This document shows, one piece after another, positions 16,342 to 23,854 of a DNA stretch of 64,000 nt. Position 1 is the first letter of the stretch. Each line of letters begins with the position of its first letter. The stretch comes from JBATTK01 sp049670505. GTDB taxonomy: Bacteria > Bacteroidota > Bacteroidia > Flavobacteriales > Flavobacteriaceae. Location of the stretch: the NCBI GenBank assembly GCA_049670505.1, contig JBATTK010000138.1, positions 32,166 to 96,165 on the forward strand. Reading direction: 5' to 3'. Position numbers and translations under genes: made by a program. The notes beneath the pieces were generated by a model that was not told where the DNA came from, did not search any database, and was given only the letters and a program-made list of their open reading frames with translations.

Positions 16342-18498
16342 TTATGATAATTGGCTATTGATTAGTGTATAATATTGGCCTCTACTCTTTAATAATTCTT
16401 CATGTGTACCTTCTTCTTTTATGGATCCATCCTCCAAGACGACGATTTTATCTGCATTTTTTATAGTACTTAAGCGATGGGCTATGACCACTACCGTTTT
16501 GTTTTCTGTGGCGGTAATAAGGTTTTCGATTATTGCCTTTTCGTTCTCAGCATCTAGGGAATTGGTCGCCTCGTCCAAAAAAATAAAAGAGGGGTTTTTG
16601 TAAAGGGCACGGGCGATTAAGACACGTTGTTTTTGTCCCTGGCTAAGACCGACCCCCTCGCTACCAATCTTGGTCTGATATTGTAGCGGCAAGGATTCTA
16701 TCCAATCCCTTATGTTAGCCGTACTGACCGCTTGTAATACACGAGACATGTTTACCGGTTCATACGTCTTTAGGACGATATTGTTTAAAATAGTATCCGC
16801 AAAAATATAGTTGTCCTGCATTACTACCCCACAGTTTTCCCGCCAATGGTAGTCCTCCAGGTACTTCAGGTTCACATTTCCGGCTATAACGGCCCCATCG
16901 GTCGGGTCATATAGTTTTAGCAATAGTTTAAGTAAAGTAGTCTTTCCGCTACCGCTGGCCCCAACGATTGCGGTAGTTTTGTTAAACGGGATATCCAGGT
17001 AGATTCCGTTCAGGACTTTGGGCGAATGCGGACCTTCATATTGAAAGGACACATTGTCTAGAACAATTCCGCTGTTTTTTGGCAAAGAGCTGTAGGTGAT
17101 ATCGGTATCCTTCTTTTTATTGATTACCTCACCCAAGCGCTCCAAGCTTATTTTCGCATCCTGATAAGAATGGGTAAGCCCTAAAAAGGAACTCAAGGGT
17201 GCCTGTATCTGGCCCATGATAAACTGCACGGACATCATCATCCCCAAGGTCATGGTTCCTTCTATGACCGAAGTGGCCACTATGATACTGATGACTGCCC
17301 CAACCACTGAATTAATAATAGTGGCACCCGAGGATTGAAATTGTCCCCACATCAATACTTTTTTACTCAGTATATAGCTATTGGACTGAACCCGTTCCCA
17401 TTCCCATCGTTTTTCCTTTTCGATATTATTGAGAATAATTTCCCTGGCCCCGTAGAACAGTTGCAGGATCTTGTTTTCGCTATCCGCCGCTATCTTAAAA
17501 CCTTCATGGTCAAATTCCCTTCGCTTTTTAAGAAACAATAATATCCAGCCAATGTACAAGCTGTTCCCTACCAAAAAAATCAATAGAATTTTGTAATTAT
17601 AATAGGCCAAAATCCCCGTGTAGATGATAAAATTAAACACGGAAACGAGGACCGAGAACATGGTTTGATTTAGAAAGGACTCTATTCTTGAGTTGTCCCC
17701 GATCCGTTTGGAAATATCCCCAACGGTTTTCAGTTCAAAAAAAGTAAAGGGCATGGACATTAACTTGGCCACATAACCAATTACAAAGGAAAGACTAATG
17801 CGTATGCTTAAATGCAAAGAGATCCAGGATTGTATAAAGGAGATAATGGTGCTGCCAACGGTCAACATTAATTGCGCAATAAGGACCAGATAAATAAAAT
17901 TGATGTTTCTGCCTAGAATCCCAACATCAACTACAGATTGGGTAATAAAAGGGGTCAGCAAGCTTACCAAACTAGAAAATATAATAGCAAAAATGACTTG
18001 TAATAATAAGTTCTTATGGGGTAAAAAGTATTTGATGAAATGTGAAAAAGCGGCTTTTTCCTCTTCTTCCAGATTGTAGAATTTTGGAGTAGTCTCTAAC
18101 AGAAGTACAATACCGGCATTTTGATCGCCACTCCAATGTTGTTTAAGTATATCATGCCCAATTCTTTGCTTTCCCTTAGCAGGATCGGCTATGTGGGCAT
18201 ACTTTTTGTCGGTTTTGTAGAGTGTTACAAAATGGATACCATCCCAGGGGATAATACAAGGCAGGGGTACCTTATTGATGAGCATATCCAGATCAACACG
18301 GGTACCCAAAGACTTAAGGCCGATGCTCTCCGCAGCATGGCTTATACCCATTAGGGAGACCCCTTCCCGAGTAATGTAACTTAGCGCTCTTAACCTGTCC
18401 AGACTTATTTCCTTGCCATAATGTTTGGCAACCATGCGCAAACAGGTAGGGCCACAGTCCATGGTATCAAATTGTTTGTATGCGATAAATTTTGGCAT
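16342..18498 (-). CDS. Peptidase C39 domain-containing ABC transporter (PCAT)
   Basis: 718 residues. The N-terminal C39 peptidase (1-~130) has the catalytic Cys15 in DTMDCGPTCL, His89 in DGIHFVTLYK and Asp105 in IADPAKGK. A six-segment ABC membrane domain follows (~160-450). The nucleotide-binding domain has Walker A GASGSGKTT, signature LSQGQKQR, Walker B FIFLDEATNSLD and the switch His in IAHRLST. Such proteins cut double-glycine leaders and export the released peptide. It lies 12 bp after the HlyD adaptor gene and 2 bp before the VKOR fusion. Its natural substrates should be the two GG-leader products at 19894 and 21729. Confidence 0.95.
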   Translation of the reverse strand: MPKFIAYKQFDTMDCGPTCLRMVAKHYGKEISLDRLRALSYITREGVSLMGISHAAESIGLKSLGTRVDLDMLINKVPLPCIIPWDGIHFVTLYKTDKKYAHIADPAKGKQRIGHDILKQHWSGDQNAGIVLLLETTPKFYNLEEEEKAAFSHFIKYFLPHKNLLLQVIFAIIFSSLVSLLTPFITQSVVDVGILGRNINFIYLVLIAQLMLTVGSTIISFIQSWISLHLSIRISLSFVIGYVAKLMSMPFTFFELKTVGDISKRIGDNSRIESFLNQTMFSVLVSVFNFIIYTGILAYYNYKILLIFLVGNSLYIGWILLFLKKRREFDHEGFKIAADSENKILQLFYGAREIILNNIEKEKRWEWERVQSNSYILSKKVLMWGQFQSSGATIINSVVGAVISIIVATSVIEGTMTLGMMMSVQFIMGQIQAPLSSFLGLTHSYQDAKISLERLGEVINKKKDTDITYSSLPKNSGIVLDNVSFQYEGPHSPKVLNGIYLDIPFNKTTAIVGASGSGKTTLLKLLLKLYDPTDGAVIAGNVNLKYLEDYHWRENCGVVMQDNYIFADTILNNIVLKTYEPVNMSRVLQAVSTANIRDWIESLPLQYQTKIGSEGVGLSQGQKQRVLIARALYKNPSFIFLDEATNSLDAENEKAIIENLITATENKTVVVIAHRLSTIKNADKIVVLEDGSIKEEGTHEELLKSRGQYYTLINSQLS

Positions 18499-18510
18499 CC
18501 TTGGTTATCG

Positions 18511-19791
18511 TTAGTTTTTGAAAAGGTTTTCGAACTGATAAAAGATGCGTTGCAGCACACTTTGGTCTTTGGTTATGATATCTGCTGTGGCGGTAAGCCG
18601 TTGTTTAAAAACAATTGTTTTTTCATAATTGGTCAAAAGGCCGTTGGGTAGTTCAATTACAATATTATAGGCATTTTCAACAGGTACCTCCGATATTCTT
18701 ACCACGGTTCCCATTACGGTGCCATATTCATGATATGGATATGCATCCAACTTTAAGGTTACCCTGTTCCCCTTTTTTATCTTTCCGGCATTTTCAACGG
18801 GAAATGTTCCTATGGCCTGCAACCTATCTTCCTGTAGCGGTATAATAGTGAGTATTTTTTCCCCGGCCGTAATAAAGTCACCTGTATTTACGGTATTAAA
18901 AAAAGAGAGCCTACCTGCTATAGGGGAGCTAATGAGATATTCACTTTCCCACTGCTTTATCTGACTTTTTAATTCGTTCAGCGCCTTTTGATAATTGAGT
19001 TGTAGCTGTTGCTCATGTTCGTTTTTTTGAATTTCCAGTTCCAAAATCTCCCGTTTTAGACCGGCAATGGACATATGTTCGGAGTTTAAGCTCCTATGGT
19101 CATTGGCATAGCTCATTTCCTTTTGGAGTAGCGTCTGTTTGATCTGCTCAAATTCCGAGGCGGCAATTACCCCTTTTTTATATAAGGTTCTATAGCGGTC
19201 ATATTCCTTTCTTTTGGAATCAAAGTCCGCTTTACTACTTTTCAGATGGCTCTTACTAAAGCGCAGACCATTAGTATTTCCGGACAAAATATTTTTTAAG
19301 CTGTTGATTCTTTTAAGGTGTGGTTGTTCTTGGTGATATTGTTTTAGAGTGAGCGTTGCCAAAGCAAAATTATTGTAAAGCGATTGTAGGTTTCCCAAGC
19401 TGTCCAACCAGACCCATTCGTGTTCCAAGTTGCCTCGGGGATTGTCCCTGACCAAAACTTGCTCTAGTTGCTGAAGCTGCCGGTAGGAGGTGGTGCTTTC
19501 CAATAAAAGGATGGGTTTGCCCCTAGAAAGCGTATCGTTTTCATAGATGCTGAATTTTTTTAAAATGGGGGCGCTAATCTTGGCGACCACATCTATAGGA
19601 GGCCTTGGAGTAACAATACTTACGGTACCAACTATAGTATCCGGGTATTTCACTAACCATGCACCTATCAGAAATAGCAAAAGAAAAAAAAGCATGGCCC
19701 CAATACCGTAGCGAACAAGCCAATTCGGTTTTTTTTCTATAATTTCGTTAATATGGGTACTTAAGGGGTGTTGTATCGAGTTTTCCTCCAT
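18511..19791 (-). CDS. HlyD family secretion adaptor protein
   Basis: About 426 residues from MEENSIQHPLS (ATG at 19791). The frame is open further upstream to 19890, but that would run through the promoter region. One N-terminal membrane helix (about residues 30-50) is followed by a lipoyl/barrel part (VAKISAPILKKFSIYENDTL), a long alpha-hairpin coiled coil (~110-280) and the closing half (YLISSPIAGRLSFFNTVNTG). These are features of periplasmic adaptors that link an inner-membrane ABC exporter to an outer-membrane channel. It is the first gene of the adaptor-transporter-VKOR operon. No TolC-like gene is present in the window. Confidence 0.92.
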   Translation of the reverse strand: MEENSIQHPLSTHINEIIEKKPNWLVRYGIGAMLFFLLLFLIGAWLVKYPDTIVGTVSIVTPRPPIDVVAKISAPILKKFSIYENDTLSRGKPILLLESTTSYRQLQQLEQVLVRDNPRGNLEHEWVWLDSLGNLQSLYNNFALATLTLKQYHQEQPHLKRINSLKNILSGNTNGLRFSKSHLKSSKADFDSKRKEYDRYRTLYKKGVIAASEFEQIKQTLLQKEMSYANDHRSLNSEHMSIAGLKREILELEIQKNEHEQQLQLNYQKALNELKSQIKQWESEYLISSPIAGRLSFFNTVNTGDFITAGEKILTIIPLQEDRLQAIGTFPVENAGKIKKGNRVTLKLDAYPYHEYGTVMGTVVRISEVPVENAYNIVIELPNGLLTNYEKTIVFKQRLTATADIITKDQSVLQRIFYQFENLFKN

Positions 19792-19812
19792 GGGGTCTAA
19801 AAATTTATAAGA

Positions 19813-19893
19813 TGCTGTAAATATAAAATTTTCTACATTAAATAGAATATTTTCTCTATATTTGAGATAATAATCTAATAAATGTATCATAGG
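19813..19893. promoter_or_regulatory. Divergent promoter region of the HlyD operon and peptide precursor 1
   Basis: On the plus strand TATATTTG (19857-19864) matches the -7 consensus, 30 bp before the precursor ATG. On the minus strand a TATATTTA lies near 19824-19817 for the HlyD operon. Between them are AAAATTTTCTAC (19825-19836) and the palindrome-like TAGAATATTTTCTC (19843-19856). Both resemble the operator in the XRE promoter, so one regulator could control both directions. Confidence 0.6.
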
Positions 19894-20325
19894 ATGAAAA
19901 CAAAAAAATTAAATCTGTACGATTTTAAAGCGGTAGGAACCCAGGAATTACTTGAAACCAAAGGAGGTGCACAGGAAATACCTTCTTGGTCTCCCCATAG
20001 TACTTTAAGTTTTGGTGGCAAGGATGGGGAAAACGGTAGTAGCAGTGGTTGTTGCTGTGGTGGACAGTGGGGTTTTGGAGATGGAATTGCAGGGTCTTTT
20101 CAAAGTCAATTTTCCGATATTCCGGGTCAAGATTTTTTTGAATGGCTAGAAACTCAAGGAGATGCAGGGATAGATTGGCTAAATGACAATATTAGCGGAA
20201 CGAGTGTGATTAGTACGACTATAGGTTCCATATTCGGAGCAACAGCCGGAGCTTTATTTGGTATACAGACGGTCAACGCTCCTACAGGGCCATCTCGTTC
20301 ATACGAATCTGATGTTTGTAATTAA
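19894..20325 (+). CDS. Double-glycine leader peptide precursor 1 (bacteriocin-like)
   Basis: 143 residues from MKTKKLNLYDF; an in-frame ATG four codons upstream is less likely. The leader ends ELLETKGG, so cleavage after Gly25 is expected by the C39 peptidase of the divergent operon. The mature part is Gly/Ser-rich, has CCC at 53-55 and a single Cys one residue from the end (VCN). It includes a hydrophobic glycine-rich helix (TTIGSIFGATAGALFG) of the type found in pore-forming bacteriocins. Residues 1-53 are identical to precursor 2; the rest is unrelated. Adjacent CPBP genes may give immunity. Confidence 0.8.
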   Translation: MKTKKLNLYDFKAVGTQELLETKGGAQEIPSWSPHSTLSFGGKDGENGSSSGCCCGGQWGFGDGIAGSFQSQFSDIPGQDFFEWLETQGDAGIDWLNDNISGTSVISTTIGSIFGATAGALFGIQTVNAPTGPSRSYESDVCN

Positions 20326-20353
20326 AATTAGCTTTCTCATTTTATAAATTATT

Positions 20354-20383
20354 GCCCTCTAAATTACTAGGGGGCTTTGCTTT
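20354..20383 (+). terminator. Terminator of peptide precursor 1
   Basis: GCCCTCT (20354-20360) pairs with AGGGGGC (20369-20375) with one G-U pair, followed by TTTGCTTTA. It lies 29 bp after the stop and separates the precursor from the CPBP gene. Confidence 0.5.
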
Positions 20384-20497
20384 AGAAAATAATCACAATG
20401 CATAATGCTGTGGAAAATATGATAAGTTCGAACTTTTATCAAGGTGTTATATATAATTTTCGTTAAAAATAGTAATAAAGAATAATGCTTTTATAAT

Positions 20498-21244
20498 ATG
20501 AGAATCTCTAAAGCTGCTCTCTTCACATTTCTACTGATAATTTTATTATACGTAAATAACAAAATCATATTGGCGTATAATTTTAATCCAACAATTCAAG
20601 TATTATTGGTGACTTTAATTTTGATGCTTGTACTTCTGGCGGGGCATCGATTTAATTTTGGGAAATTTAAAGAATCAATTATTCCAAATTTAGAAGTAAC
20701 ACAAGCTTTTTATATTGGGATAATTGGCGTTATTGGAATTTTTGTTTTAAGTATTTCAATCCCAAACCTGATACGTGTCTTAGTTTTAGGGGAGAACTTG
20801 AAGATTGTGGATAGCCCAATTTTTATGCATAACTTGATATTATCTTTGTTAATATTACCACTATTGGAAGAATTATTTTTTAGAAACTTACTTACTAAGA
20901 AATTAAATGAAAGATACAACGCAAAGAAAGCTATTTTTGTTTCTGCATTTTTATTTGCAATATCCCATATACATATTAATAATGGTATATTTCCCCAATT
21001 TTTAGGAGGGCTTTTTTTTGGATATATATATTTATATAATAAAAATAATTGGTTTTTAACATTCAAATTGCATCTAATATATAATCTATTTACGATTACA
21101 ATCACTACAAATGTTGTTATAATGTCCTTTATAGTATCACTTAGTTATATTCACTGTATCTTTTTAATACTAATTGGATTTGCCTTAATAACTCTCTCGG
21201 TTTCTTTTACCGGAAAGGGAAATAGGGAAAACTTCCAAAACTGA
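20498..21244 (+). CDS. CPBP family intramembrane protease, copy 1
   Basis: 248 residues with about seven membrane segments. The CPBP/CaaX-protease motifs are in order: LLEELFFRN (Glu124-Glu125, Arg129), FAISHIHI (His157) and LHLIYN (His192, Asn196). These residues form the metal or catalytic site in this superfamily. In bacteria such proteins often act as self-immunity factors against bacteriocins or as processing proteases. It follows peptide precursor 1 by 172 bp. It is not a close copy of the two CPBP genes downstream. Its 3' end overlaps the convergent gene at 21207 by 38 bp. Confidence 0.87.
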   Translation: MRISKAALFTFLLIILLYVNNKIILAYNFNPTIQVLLVTLILMLVLLAGHRFNFGKFKESIIPNLEVTQAFYIGIIGVIGIFVLSISIPNLIRVLVLGENLKIVDSPIFMHNLILSLLILPLLEELFFRNLLTKKLNERYNAKKAIFVSAFLFAISHIHINNGIFPQFLGGLFFGYIYLYNKNNWFLTFKLHLIYNLFTITITTNVVIMSFIVSLSYIHCIFLILIGFALITLSVSFTGKGNRENFQN

Positions 21245-21599
21245 GGGACTTTTTCTCTATCACTCTTTGAAGACCGTTTACCTTGATAGAATCACAGTTA
21301 TTTAAAAGGAGCCTGACTTTTCTGTTTTCGTAATTAAAAGCCAATGTAAATTTTTCCATAATTATTTTTTCTATACCAGCAGATAGCATAAAAGAGACAA
21401 CTAGAGTTAGAAATGTCGCGAACCAATTTATTTTCGTTTTATGGATTTTTACAGAATCGATTTTTGAATATAAGTATCTTTTATTTGGGTTTCTCTTTGA
21501 TTCGTCATGGACAGTAAATGAATTTTCCGATAGAAGTATTTCAAATCTTGGTTGTGCTCTAAGTAGTATAATGTTAGGTTCCATTCTTGAGTTTAACAT
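21207..21599 (-). CDS. Hypothetical protein with one membrane segment
   Basis: 130 residues. An N-terminal soluble part (ILLRAQPRFEILLSENSF) is followed by one or two hydrophobic stretches near residues 58-75 (FATFLTLVVSFMLSAGI) and a short C-terminal domain. It resembles small proteins with a bacterial PH-like layout, but I cannot assign a family. Its end overlaps the CPBP gene on the other strand by 38 bp. Its start lies about 60 bp from the promoter of peptide precursor 2, so it may be controlled with that gene. Confidence 0.5.
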   Translation of the reverse strand: MLNSRMEPNIILLRAQPRFEILLSENSFTVHDESKRNPNKRYLYSKIDSVKIHKTKINWFATFLTLVVSFMLSAGIEKIIMEKFTLAFNYENRKVRLLLNNCDSIKVNGLQRVIEKKSLSFGSFPYFPFR

Positions 21600-21652
21600 A
21601 TTTATCTTTACGTGCTAATGACTGAATTTAGATAATTTCCTAAGGTTTGTTG

Positions 21653-21728
21653 TAAATATAAAATTTTCTACAATAAATAGGATATTTTCTCTATATTTGA
21701 GATTATAATCTAATAAATATGCAATAGG
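21653..21728 (+). promoter_or_regulatory. Duplicated promoter of peptide precursor 2
   Basis: A near copy of the region before precursor 1. AAAATTTTCTAC is at 21660-21671, a second AT-rich half-site follows, and the -7 element TATATTTG is at 21692-21699. Duplication of promoter plus leader shows that the precursor unit was copied together with its control region. Confidence 0.6.
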
Positions 21729-22172
21729 ATGAAAACAAAAAAGCTAAATCTGTATGATTTTAAAGCGGTAGGAACCCAGGAATTACTTGAAACCAAAGGA
21801 GGTGCACAGGAAATACCTTCGTGGTCTCCCCATAGTACTTTAAGTTTTGGTGGCAAGGATGGGGAAAATGGCAGTAGTAGTGGTTGCGCTGGAGACCCAA
21901 ATGGTTTTGGGGGTACTTTTGATGCCAATGAGGTTGTGGTTTATGGTACCAGATCAAATGGTACTTCACAGCCGGAAATAGGAGCTTGGTTAAATGATAC
22001 CATTTCTGGGCCTACAATTAGACAAGGATATCCTAGTACAGATCCCTATGCTGATTGCCCAGGATGTAATATGGCTCAGGCATTTTTTGGTACCGACCAA
22101 AGGTATAATGAGTATACTGGGCTTATTTATACACTTGGACTTACTACTCGAAGGCATAATTGTAATAACTAA
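21729..22172 (+). CDS. Double-glycine leader peptide precursor 2 (bacteriocin-like)
   Basis: 147 residues. The first 53 residues are identical to precursor 1 (leader ending ETKGG at 25, then the Ser/Gly-rich start of the mature part); the eight base differences I find there are all synonymous. After Cys53 the sequence is new: FDANEVVVYGTRSNG, then YADCPGCNMAQ and an end HNCNN. It lacks the hydrophobic helix of precursor 1 but keeps several Cys, fitting the disulfide-forming enzyme nearby. FDANEVVVYGT also resembles repeat motifs in some other Bacteroidota secreted proteins. Two CPBP genes follow. Confidence 0.8.
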   Translation: MKTKKLNLYDFKAVGTQELLETKGGAQEIPSWSPHSTLSFGGKDGENGSSSGCAGDPNGFGGTFDANEVVVYGTRSNGTSQPEIGAWLNDTISGPTIRQGYPSTDPYADCPGCNMAQAFFGTDQRYNEYTGLIYTLGLTTRRHNCNN

Positions 22173-22203
22173 CTTTAGAAGTTATTAATAATATGATTTT
22201 AGT

Positions 22204-22232
22204 AAATATCCACTAAAATTTAGTGGATATTT
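22204..22232 (+). terminator. Terminator of peptide precursor 2
   Basis: A perfect 14-bp inverted repeat (AAATATCCACTAAA/TTTAGTGGATATTT, 1-nt centre), 31 bp after the stop. The stem arms end in A and T runs, so it could work in both directions. Confidence 0.65.
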
Positions 22233-22250
22233 GTTCAATTTATAGAATCA

Positions 22251-23012
22251 ATGGGCAGATACACCGTCTTTTTTTATTCCATATTGTTGGCAATAATGCC
22301 CACACTCATCATTTATTGTTTTATTAGGTTCTCCAATGATTATTTTACACAATCTTGGATAACTTCTCCACAGGGTTTTACGATTATTTCTTTGACAATT
22401 TATGCTATGGCAATTTTATTGGCTATAAAATTCTGGAACGTTAAATGGGACAGTCATTTAAAATTGCCATCATTGAAATTAATAGCAATTGTAATGTTGA
22501 TAACGTTTTTCGTTAAAATGGTATCGTTTTTAGCTAACCCCTATTATTTTACAAGTGATATTCTCGATGGCAAATTATATTTGCTGAGTTACAAGACTTT
22601 TTCTTTTGAAAACCCAATTGTAATCATCAGCTTACTGTTTTTTGAACCAATTATTGAAGAATTCATTTTTAGAAAAATCATCTTTTTAAAAATAAAAAAA
22701 TATTTTGGTCTTATAGCGGGAATGATAGTGTCTAGCCTACTTTTTTCTTTTGCCCATTTAGGCGTATTCGATAATTTTAAAATGTTTATTTATGGAATAT
22801 TTTACTGTTTTATATTTTATAGGACCAAAAACATCGTATTATCCATAATTGCCCATTCGTTGTTTAATTTAATCGCCCTTAACACCATGGTATTCCATGT
22901 TGATTTGATTGACAATAACTATCCATATTTATTGGTTTATCTTTTGGGTTTAATCGGGATTTATTTATGCGTTAAAAAACTCAATGAATTAAAAATTCAA
23001 AAACCGCAATGA
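22251..23012 (+). CDS. CPBP family intramembrane protease, copy 2
   Basis: 253 residues with about six or seven membrane segments. CPBP motifs: EPIIEEFIFRK (Glu136-Glu137, Arg141), SFAHLGV (His169) and AHSLFN (His202, Asn206). All expected catalytic positions are present. It follows peptide precursor 2 by 78 bp with a strong hairpin between, and is followed by a third CPBP gene after 73 bp. The pairing of each precursor with CPBP genes suggests dedicated immunity or leader/peptide processing. AT-rich like its neighbours. Confidence 0.86.
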   Translation: MGRYTVFFYSILLAIMPTLIIYCFIRFSNDYFTQSWITSPQGFTIISLTIYAMAILLAIKFWNVKWDSHLKLPSLKLIAIVMLITFFVKMVSFLANPYYFTSDILDGKLYLLSYKTFSFENPIVIISLLFFEPIIEEFIFRKIIFLKIKKYFGLIAGMIVSSLLFSFAHLGVFDNFKMFIYGIFYCFIFYRTKNIVLSIIAHSLFNLIALNTMVFHVDLIDNNYPYLLVYLLGLIGIYLCVKKLNELKIQKPQ

Positions 23013-23085
23013 TTTTTTGACTACCCCCTTATACAAATTTTTCTTGGATTTTTATTTTCTTAAAAAGTAGTATTGTTTTTATTAA

Positions 23086-23778
23086 ATGAAGAACAAAATT
23101 TTTCTAAGTATAGGTTTTCTGGTAATCGTATTGATAATCTCCTTTTTGAGCACCATGTTATTACCTAATTTTTTACGTACTGTCTTTAACCTCAATAAGT
23201 CACTTACTTGGATACCATTTTTGAGTATTACATTTTTTTTTAGCTTTTTAACGGTTGCAGGGCTATTTTATAAATCATCTAAAACAACAGGGGCATTACT
23301 GATTAAAGAATTAAGAATAAAGAAGATAAAGTTATTTGATATAGCCATTATAATCTCTTCTACCATAGCTATTTTAGTTTTAACCATAGTATTTCAGTCC
23401 CTGCCAATCGGAGTTTTATTTTCAAAGTTTAGTTTTATTTCGCCAGAGCCAATATTTGGGAAAGTAAATAAAACTGTAATCATAATGACCATTATATTTT
23501 TTCCATTAGCAACAATTGCCGAAGAGATTTTTTGGAGAGGTTATTTATTACCATTACAAGAAAAACATTTTGGTAAAATGGGGTGGATAATAAATGGGTT
23601 TTTATGGGCGATGTCCCATATTTTAACACACAACCCTTTAAGATTACTTATAACCTCTTTTGGAATTGCGTTTGTTGGAACAAAATTTAAAAATACATCC
23701 GTAACCATTTTGATACATTTATTGATTAATTCAATCACGCTAAACAAATTAGTCACCTCATATTTGAGTCAAATCTAA
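23086..23778 (+). CDS. CPBP family intramembrane protease, copy 3
   Basis: 230 residues. CPBP motifs: IAEEIFWRGYLLP (Glu146-Glu147, Arg151), LWAMSHIL (His178) and IHLLIN (His211, Asn215). The EEIFWRG form is closer to classical CPBP sequences than the two upstream copies, so the three are divergent paralogues rather than recent tandem copies. It is the last accessory gene before porX, which converges on it with 76 bp between the stops. Possible roles are self-immunity or membrane proteolysis of exported peptides. Confidence 0.86.
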   Translation: MKNKIFLSIGFLVIVLIISFLSTMLLPNFLRTVFNLNKSLTWIPFLSITFFFSFLTVAGLFYKSSKTTGALLIKELRIKKIKLFDIAIIISSTIAILVLTIVFQSLPIGVLFSKFSFISPEPIFGKVNKTVIIMTIIFFPLATIAEEIFWRGYLLPLQEKHFGKMGWIINGFLWAMSHILTHNPLRLLITSFGIAFVGTKFKNTSVTILIHLLINSITLNKLVTSYLSQI

Positions 23779-23854
23779 TGGTTTTGAAAAACATACGCAT
23801 TCCAAAACTAGTTGGTTTGAGGAAGGCAAGAAAAAAATTATTTTATGAAAAAAA

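Noticed and set aside
10208..23854. Whole accessory region as an integrated mobile element
   Set aside because: No integrase, transposase, tRNA or flanking direct repeat was seen; described only as an accessory hotspot.
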